Source: CAZVBV01 sp964509975 (GTDB lineage: Bacteria; Patescibacteriota; Gracilibacteria; UBA4473). From it: 64,000 nt of DNA. The stretch spans positions 18,283 through 82,282 of the forward strand of contig CAZDZO010000003.1 of NCBI GenBank assembly GCA_964509975.1, read 5' to 3'. This document shows, piece by piece, positions 59,004-64,000 of the stretch. Position 1 is the first letter of the stretch. Each line of letters opens with the position of its first letter. Made by a program: the position numbers and the translations under genes. Below the pieces are notes generated by a model. The model was given only the letters and a program-made list of their open reading frames with translations, was not told where the DNA came from and did not search any database.

Positions 59004-60479
59004 ATGGAGATTCTTCAAATATTTATCACGCTCGTCATTCTCCTGTTGGGAATACGAACCACCAGTTGGCATCTGCAAAACTGGCAACTCCGTGAATACC
59101 GACTCGATCGGATGCGGGCGCACTTGAGAACACGTGATGGGAAACACGATTTTATAACGCTTTGGTATAACTTTTGGTTTTTCAAAGGCATTCTCCCTCG
59201 CCCTCGTAAATCAGGACGAATGTTAATGATTATTGGAATTTTTATATTGCTTACCGTTTGGATCTGGTGGGCACTTATTCCTGTACTCTTTTTTAAAACC
59301 CCGTATTTCATATTTTTTATCGTATTGATTTGGGAACGAATCACTGGGTTTTTGGTAGGGATTGCTGTTTTTCTTTCTCGTATTCCAGTGGAACTCGCGC
59401 GGAAAATTTTATTTCTCAAAGCTAAACGCATTGTGAAACATTCAAATGTAAAACGTATTGGAATTACCGGAAGCTTTGGAAAATCCTCAACGAAACAAAT
59501 TCTCATTCACTTGCTTCAATCCAAGTTTGGAGCGGAGAATGTGCTCTTTAACCCGGGGAATGAGAATAATGAAGTGGCAATCGCTCGGCTGATAATCAAG
59601 AATTCCGCATTCTTCTCTCCCTTGGGGAGAGATAAGAGAGAGGGTAAATTCTTTGTCGTCGAAATCGGTGCCTATCGTCGTGGAGAAATAAAACACGTGT
59701 GCCAGTTTGTACAACCTCACACAGGAATTTTGACAGGAATCAACGCACAACACATTGAACTCTTCGGATCTCAGCGAAACATTCAACGAGCGAAATTCGA
59801 ATTGGCTGAGGCAGTAAGTGAAAAAGTATTTTTTAATGCCGACAGTCCTCTGCTTCGTGAAATTGCGGAAGACCGAAAAATAAAAGCCACAAAGATCCCT
59901 CTTTCTCTCTCGACAGCACAGAATCTCAAAAGTGAGCATCACCAAAGTACATTTGAAATATACGGAGAAAAAATGACCTTGCCGTGGAGCGGTGCCTTTT
60001 TTGTTTCCAATGCTTTACTCGCCATAGAATGTGCTCGAGAAACTGGTATGAATGCCACTGAAATCGCAAAAGCACTCCCCAAGTTACCATCACTTGATCG
60101 CGCGTTAAATATGAAAACATTGAAGTCTGGAACAACGTTACTTGAAGATTTGTACTCTGCGAATCCCGATGGAGTTATGGGAGCAATAAAACATCTCAAA
60201 ACCTTTCCAGGAAAGAAAATTTTTGTAGGAATTCCTCTCCGAGAACTCGGGCAAGAATCCAAAGAAATACATCGTAAAATTTTTACAGAACTAGCTACCA
60301 TGCAAGCGGAAGTCTTTTGGCTCAAACCTGATTTTTTAGATTTAGGAAAAGAGCTCTGTGGTTCACGATTTCATGGAGAGGATATTGAAGCGCTCAAAAA
60401 AATTGTAAAAACACTGAAGAAAAACGATGCTATTCTGCTTGAATCTCGTTTGTCAAAAGCAGTGGTCGAAATATTTTAG
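59004..60479 (+). CDS. Membrane-anchored Mur ligase family protein (MurF-like)
   Basis: A 491-residue protein with two or three N-terminal transmembrane helices (about residues 5-20, 72-95 and 97-130) fused to a Mur-ligase core. The ATP site is VKRIGITGSFGKSSTKQIL; later blocks are FNPGNENNEVAIARLI, VVEIGAYRRGEIKHVCQFVQPHTGILTGINAQHIELFGS and LEDLYSANPDGVMGAIKHL. Mur ligases add amino acids to peptidoglycan precursors; the membrane anchor is unusual for soluble MurC-F, so this may be a variant acting on a lipid-linked or related substrate. A CTCTCC/GGAGAG repeat (59614-59644) encodes SPLGRDKREG within the core. Confidence 0.82.
   Translation: MEILQIFITLVILLLGIRTTSWHLQNWQLREYRLDRMRAHLRTRDGKHDFITLWYNFWFFKGILPRPRKSGRMLMIIGIFILLTVWIWWALIPVLFFKTPYFIFFIVLIWERITGFLVGIAVFLSRIPVELARKILFLKAKRIVKHSNVKRIGITGSFGKSSTKQILIHLLQSKFGAENVLFNPGNENNEVAIARLIIKNSAFFSPLGRDKREGKFFVVEIGAYRRGEIKHVCQFVQPHTGILTGINAQHIELFGSQRNIQRAKFELAEAVSEKVFFNADSPLLREIAEDRKIKATKIPLSLSTAQNLKSEHHQSTFEIYGEKMTLPWSGAFFVSNALLAIECARETGMNATEIAKALPKLPSLDRALNMKTLKSGTTLLEDLYSANPDGVMGAIKHLKTFPGKKIFVGIPLRELGQESKEIHRKIFTELATMQAEVFWLKPDFLDLGKELCGSRFHGEDIEALKKIVKTLKKNDAILLESRLSKAVVEIF
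59614..59644. repeat. CTCTCC/GGAGAG repeat inside Mur ligase gene
   Basis: CTCTCCCTTGGGGAGAG followed by ATAAGAGAGAGGG, in frame. Confidence 0.5.
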
Positions 60480-61207
60480 AAAAACTCAATCGTTTCCACT
60501 ATCTGTTCAAACGTATCAAACCATTCTTGGATGGCTTCTTCTCCGTTTCCTGCGACAAGTTCTGTGTAAAACAATGGTTGCTTTCCAAAATCCCAAACAC
60601 GTTCTTCTCCACAATTTTCAAAATTCGTAACAAGTAATTCTGGAATAGCCGACGCTACGCGTTCTCGTGGAATTTCAAGCGTTATAACCACCTGATGTTC
60701 CTTATGGAAAAAATACAGTTTTCGTTCAAGTACCTTATCACAGACTTCAAATCGCCCAAGCACCATAAAATCTTGTGCATTAACAGCTCCAAGATTCCGA
60801 ACGGTCTGAGAGGCGGGTAATGAAAAATCCACGCCCTCTCCATACTCTCCCCGGGCAAGAGCTTCTTTATTTTTCAACGCCATGTCCGATCCAAATCCCA
60901 AAGGAGCAAATTCTTCCATCTCCGCAATCGCTTTTGTATCTATTGAAAGAAAAAGACGCGTACTTTCAGAGGCTTCTCTCGATACATTGTGAGGATATCG
61001 AAAAGAAAAATCTGCTTCGGGAGATTCAAAAAACTGCCAAAGATCTGATTCTTTTTCTATGGCCTTTGCTCTTCCTGAATCATAAAATACCTGTTCTTCC
61101 TCAGAAATAGGATCTTTTGAATCTATTACTTTTTTAGAAATTTGAGTATTTTGTGTACATCCCGCTAAGAGAAATGTAAAAAGGAAACCGATGAGAAGTT
61201 TTTTCAT
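60476..61207 (-). CDS. Lipoprotein, unknown
   Basis: A 243-residue lipoprotein from the ATG at 61207 (MKKLLIGFLFTFLLAGC). The mature region is acidic at the start (SKDPISEEEQ) and then mixed alpha/beta; it includes DFSFRYPHNVSREASESTRLFLSID, resembling a PsbP-like surface domain only vaguely. It converges with the Mur ligase gene, overlapping its stop by 4 bases. No family is recognised. Confidence 0.6.
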   Translation of the reverse strand: MKKLLIGFLFTFLLAGCTQNTQISKKVIDSKDPISEEEQVFYDSGRAKAIEKESDLWQFFESPEADFSFRYPHNVSREASESTRLFLSIDTKAIAEMEEFAPLGFGSDMALKNKEALARGEYGEGVDFSLPASQTVRNLGAVNAQDFMVLGRFEVCDKVLERKLYFFHKEHQVVITLEIPRERVASAIPELLVTNFENCGEERVWDFGKQPLFYTELVAGNGEEAIQEWFDTFEQIVETIEFF

Positions 61208-61226
61208 TATTACTAGAATACAAATT

Positions 61227-61254
61227 TTGAATAAATTGATCAACTTCGTACAAT
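61227..61254 (+). promoter_or_regulatory. Promoter of aminotransferase gene, near-leaderless
   Basis: TTGAAT (61227-61232), 16 bases, TACAAT (61249-61254), then 10 bases to the ATG. It matches the layout at 15233-15260, with the same CGTACAAT wording. Confidence 0.6.
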
Positions 61255-61264
61255 CAAAAAAGTA

Positions 61265-62437
61265 ATGAAACTCGTTTCTAATCAAATATCTCCGCACTTC
61301 TCAATGCACGACGCACTTTACGCAGTGAAGCAGGTTTTTGTCGGAAAAAAAGATATTGAAATTCAACTCAAACAAGAACTCCGAACAGAAAACGTAAAAT
61401 TTTTTAATTCTGCTCGAACGGCCCTCGCTGAAATTATTCGAATTGTTGGACCGGCGTTGAAGGAAGAAAAAAAGATCGGAATCCCTGCCTTTTCGTGTGC
61501 AGTAATGGCAACACCATTCCTCACTGCAGGACGAGAAATCTGCTGGCTCGATGTGGACAAAAGTGGGAATATTTTGTTTGAAGATTTTGAAAAAAAATCT
61601 GACGAACTCGGTATGGTGCTCGTCCCTGATACGTTTGGACAATCAGCATGCTTGGAAGAAATTTTTACCGTAGCAAAACAAAAACGAATTTTTGTTATCG
61701 CTGACGGAGCGCATTCGTTTAGCACGAGTACAAAAAATTGTCATGCAAAGATTCTCAGCTTCGGTCGAGAAAAAGACATTTCGTGTATTTCTGGTGGCGC
61801 GCTTCTTTGGCCAAATACGTCCTCTTTTTCAGTACAATTTGAAGGCATTTATCTGCCCTTTCCAAATAAATCGTGGACGATTCGACATCTCCTACAGCCC
61901 TTGGTTTTTGCACTCACACTTCCGTGGTGGACGTTGGGGGGGAAATACATCGCTGCACTTTGCAATAAAAGCAAACTCCTCCCACGAGCCGTTACTCAAC
62001 CAGAACGAGAAGGACTGGAAGATTTTCCACGCAATATGATGCCACCGGAAATTCAGCCTATTCTTTTGCGAAATATTCAAAGACGTTCAAAAGACTTAGA
62101 ACACCGAAAAAAAATTGCAGAATGTTGGAAAACAGAACTCAAAAGGATCTTTCCTGAAAGTATAATTACTATTCCTAATAATGCCTTTCGAGTAATTCTC
62201 ACAAAAAGAGAACGACCAGATATCCTGCACCGTGCCAAAAAGATTGGATTTCATCTTAATGAATGGGACGGGGAACCGATTGCTCCACGCGGGGTCCATT
62301 TGGAAAAATTTGGATACCAAAAGGGACAGTGTCCAAATGCAGAACATTTCTCTACTCATTACGTTACTTTTCCGACAAACAAACGAACCACTGAAAAAGA
62401 TGTGAAACGTTTTGCTCGCTATTTCGAAACTAAATGA
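61265..62437 (+). CDS. DegT/DnrJ/EryC1/StrS-family aminotransferase
   Basis: A 390-residue PLP-dependent enzyme. Family features are FFNSARTALAEIIRIVG, IGIPAFSCAVMATPFLTAGREICWLDVDKSGNI, VIADGAHSFS and SFGREKDISCISGGALLW, where the PLP-binding lysine is expected. Members aminate nucleotide-linked or other sugars for surface glycans, or act in related vitamin routes. The next gene, an EamA transporter, overlaps by 4 bases (ATGA), suggesting coupled expression. Confidence 0.85.
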   Translation: MKLVSNQISPHFSMHDALYAVKQVFVGKKDIEIQLKQELRTENVKFFNSARTALAEIIRIVGPALKEEKKIGIPAFSCAVMATPFLTAGREICWLDVDKSGNILFEDFEKKSDELGMVLVPDTFGQSACLEEIFTVAKQKRIFVIADGAHSFSTSTKNCHAKILSFGREKDISCISGGALLWPNTSSFSVQFEGIYLPFPNKSWTIRHLLQPLVFALTLPWWTLGGKYIAALCNKSKLLPRAVTQPEREGLEDFPRNMMPPEIQPILLRNIQRRSKDLEHRKKIAECWKTELKRIFPESIITIPNNAFRVILTKRERPDILHRAKKIGFHLNEWDGEPIAPRGVHLEKFGYQKGQCPNAEHFSTHYVTFPTNKRTTEKDVKRFARYFETK

Positions 62438-63405
62438 AAAAATCCCATCCACTTTTTGGAGTTCTTCTCACTTTTGGGTATGTGCTCTGTTCAGTTTTTG
62501 CCTACATCACAACAAAGCATGTGTTTTTAACAGACCCTTCAATATCACCGATTAATGCCATGTTTTGGGGATTTTTCGGAGCCACAGTACTTGGTGGAAT
62601 TTTTATTGGCTCTCATTCGAAAGAACGAAAGCTCGTTCAAAAAGAATGGAAGAAACATAAAAAGCTTATTCTTTCTATTTCGCTCCTGACTTCGCTCGGT
62701 GTCATTCTTTGGGGATGGTCACTTCAGATTGCAAGTGCGGGAACTGTTGGACTCATCGGACGCGCTGATGTGCTTTTTTCGCTAGCGCTCGGATCAATTT
62801 TTCTTGGCGAACGATTTTCACGAAACACCATTATTGGCGCCTTGATCGCTCTTGGAGGACTTTGTCTTGTGGTAAATGTTCCAAATGAAATCTCCTTATT
62901 TGCCGTCGGAATTGTTTTACTCATGCGATTTTTGTATTCAATGCAGAGCTTTCTCGTAAAGAAATCAGGACAAACACTTCGAGGAATTCCGTTTACCTTC
63001 TGGCGAATGGTAATCATTACGCTTGTTTTGTTTATCACCGCGATTGCTACTGGAACTTTATATATTCCGCCGATTTTTCTCCTTGGGATTATTTTCAGTT
63101 CACAAATTTTCGGTGCATTCATTGGACGCGTTTTGTATTTCGAAGCACACAAATACTTAGGAATTGGACATATCAACTTACTCTCACTTTCTCAACCAGT
63201 ACTACTTCTTGTCGGAACCTGGTTGTTACTCAATGAGCCCATGCCACTTCAAAAAATAATTGGAGGGGGCATTCTGCTTTTGGGTTTGACGCTCATTGTT
63301 TTGGAAAAGACAAAACCGCACCAGAAACGATTTTCACTCAAACGAATCTTTGCTACACTGCGCCCGAAAAAAGATGTCATTGAAAATCCAATCGATCTCA
63401 CCTAA
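62434..63405 (+). CDS. EamA/DMT-family transporter
   Basis: A 323-residue membrane protein with ten predicted helices in two EamA repeats. The first repeat ends in SAGTVGLIGRADVLFSLALGSIFLGERFSRNTIIGALIALGGL; the second in GHINLLSLSQPVLLLVGTWLLLNEPMPLQKIIGGGILLLGL. The E-(R/P) in both loop motifs is typical. Substrate is unknown. The C-terminus is cytoplasmic and basic, and its end overlaps the next gene. Confidence 0.88.
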   Translation: MKKSHPLFGVLLTFGYVLCSVFAYITTKHVFLTDPSISPINAMFWGFFGATVLGGIFIGSHSKERKLVQKEWKKHKKLILSISLLTSLGVILWGWSLQIASAGTVGLIGRADVLFSLALGSIFLGERFSRNTIIGALIALGGLCLVVNVPNEISLFAVGIVLLMRFLYSMQSFLVKKSGQTLRGIPFTFWRMVIITLVLFITAIATGTLYIPPIFLLGIIFSSQIFGAFIGRVLYFEAHKYLGIGHINLLSLSQPVLLLVGTWLLLNEPMPLQKIIGGGILLLGLTLIVLEKTKPHQKRFSLKRIFATLRPKKDVIENPIDLT

Positions 63406-64000
63406 TCAACTCCAAGAATTTTACGACAATTTTGAAGGCGTAAAGACCTTTTTACAAACGCCAAATTTTGGAAATTTCCGAGAACAACTCGGTGAAAAGA
63501 ATCTTCGTTTTGGGGTTTTTGAAGGTAATACAATTGTAGGGATTGCGCAGTGTCAGAAAATTTCTGCCCGTCGAGGAACTTTTCTTCACGTAGCACACGG
63601 CCCACTTATTTTAAATTCTCCCCCTTTTGAGGAGGAGCTAGAGGGGGTTTTGGAATTTTTTCTTAAAGAAATAAAAACAATCGGTCGCCAGGAACAATGT
63701 GATTTTGTACGAATCTCCCCCCTGTTGAACAATAAATGTGTTCAATGCTTTAAAAAGAACAATTACCGCCCTGCACCGCTTCACATCAATCCGAACCGAA
63801 CCTGGGTACTTGACCTCACTCAGAGTGAAGATGATCTCTTGAAGAACATGCGCAAATCCACACGATACGAAGTGAGAAGAATTGAGAAGTCAGGAATTAA
63901 AACAACGCAAGGACAAGATCTGGAAACGTTTTGGAAACTGCACAGTAAAACCGCCGCTCGGCAAAAATTCGTTCCCTTCTCTCGGAAATCAACTGAACTT
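63374..64000 (+). CDS. FemAB-type aminoacyltransferase, C-terminus beyond window
   Basis: From the ATG at 63374 the frame runs open to the window end (209 codons seen). The start MSLKIQSISPNQLQEFYDNFEGVKTFLQTPNFGNFREQLG resembles FemX/FemAB GNAT-fold enzymes, and WVLDLTQSEDDLLKNMRKSTRYEVRRIEKSGI is their characteristic core block. Such enzymes add amino acids from aminoacyl-tRNA to lipid II, or transfer acyl groups. It overlaps the EamA gene by 32 bases. Two dispersed repeats lie within it (63617-63650 and 63725-63745), each read in frame. Confidence 0.8.
   Translation, partial: MSLKIQSISPNQLQEFYDNFEGVKTFLQTPNFGNFREQLGEKNLRFGVFEGNTIVGIAQCQKISARRGTFLHVAHGPLILNSPPFEEELEGVLEFFLKEIKTIGRQEQCDFVRISPLLNNKCVQCFKKNNYRPAPLHINPNRTWVLDLTQSEDDLLKNMRKSTRYEVRRIEKSGIKTTQGQDLETFWKLHSKTAARQKFVPFSRKSTEL
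63617..63650. repeat. CTCCCCC/GGAGGAG repeat inside the FemAB-type gene
   Basis: TCTCCCCC, TTTTGA, GGAGGAGCTAGAGGGGG, clearly the same family as 40095 and 44754. It encodes SPPFEEELEGV. Confidence 0.6.
63725..63745 (-). repeat. 21-bp dispersed motif, copy 9 (in the FemAB-type gene)
   Basis: TTGAACA, spacer ATAAATG, TGTTCAA, encoding LNNKCVQ in the same frame as in ruvX. Confidence 0.85.

Overview
The window reads as a piece of a small-genome Patescibacteria (CPR) chromosome, most likely Peregrinibacteria-like. This is an inference from gene content, not a database result. It is AT-rich and single-copy, with many short housekeeping genes, CGA as a favoured Arg codon (matched by a tRNA-Arg with anticodon UCG), several genes whose -10 box sits right against the start codon, S-layer-homology surface proteins, and few biosynthetic genes. 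Those few include a complete glutamate-to-proline route (proA, proB, proC), one DAHP synthase and PdxS/PdxT. TGA ends many intact genes (proA, the Y1 transposase, dnaJ), so the standard bacterial code applies.

Layout. 1-5 kb: a conjugation-type ATPase with an in-frame TGA, two rRNA methyltransferases and two secreted proteins, one a lipoprotein with Kazal- and Kunitz-like modules. 5-10 kb: proC, a REP-associated tyrosine transposase with its repeats, proA, proB. 10-15 kb: secG, an oligopeptide-binding protein, ruvX, an ECF sigma factor, DAHP synthase, prfA. 15-25 kb: envelope genes (sugar transferase, CtpA protease, amidase/SpoIID fusion), dnaJ, a PEP-synthase-like enzyme, a GIY-YIG protein. 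25-31 kb: an assembly gap, tmRNA, an ECF sigma/membrane-protein pair and two secreted proteins. 31-40 kb: pyrG, ruvB, a candidate 0.6-kb noncoding RNA, rpsA, dnaB, LemA and TPM proteins, tRNA-Arg. 40-52 kb: an M23/SLH protein, a repeat-flanked gene, an SNase-type lipoprotein, and a run of three roughly 549-residue cysteine-rich paralogues with a DUF559 protein downstream of pdxS-pdxT. 52-64 kb: a folate/biopterin-type transporter, a tandem pair of small cysteine-containing proteins, ftsL-rsmH, tRNA-Gly with tandem repeats, a membrane-anchored Mur ligase, an aminotransferase, an EamA transporter and a FemAB-type protein cut by the window end.

The strongest undescribed signals are: (1) the tandem cysteine-rich zinc-module paralogues (44786-50199); (2) a 21-bp dispersed inverted-repeat motif found nine times, about once per 7-8 kb, inside conserved genes and between them; (3) repeat units of 169-191 bp at the 3' ends of tRNA-Gly, tRNA-Arg and tmRNA, each carrying a copy of the last 14-19 bases of the RNA gene, a layout resembling the E. 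coli tyrT/rtT repeats; (4) a three-copy structured element of about 165 bp with a compensatory stem change; (5) a RAYT transposase with AGTCCGGACT palindromes scattered in and around genes.

Functionally, the window supplies translation (RsmA, RsmH, an m5C methyltransferase, PrfA, S1, tmRNA, a Sua5-like protein), recombination and replication (RuvX, RuvB, DnaB), envelope construction and remodelling, and a limited set of cofactor and amino-acid steps.
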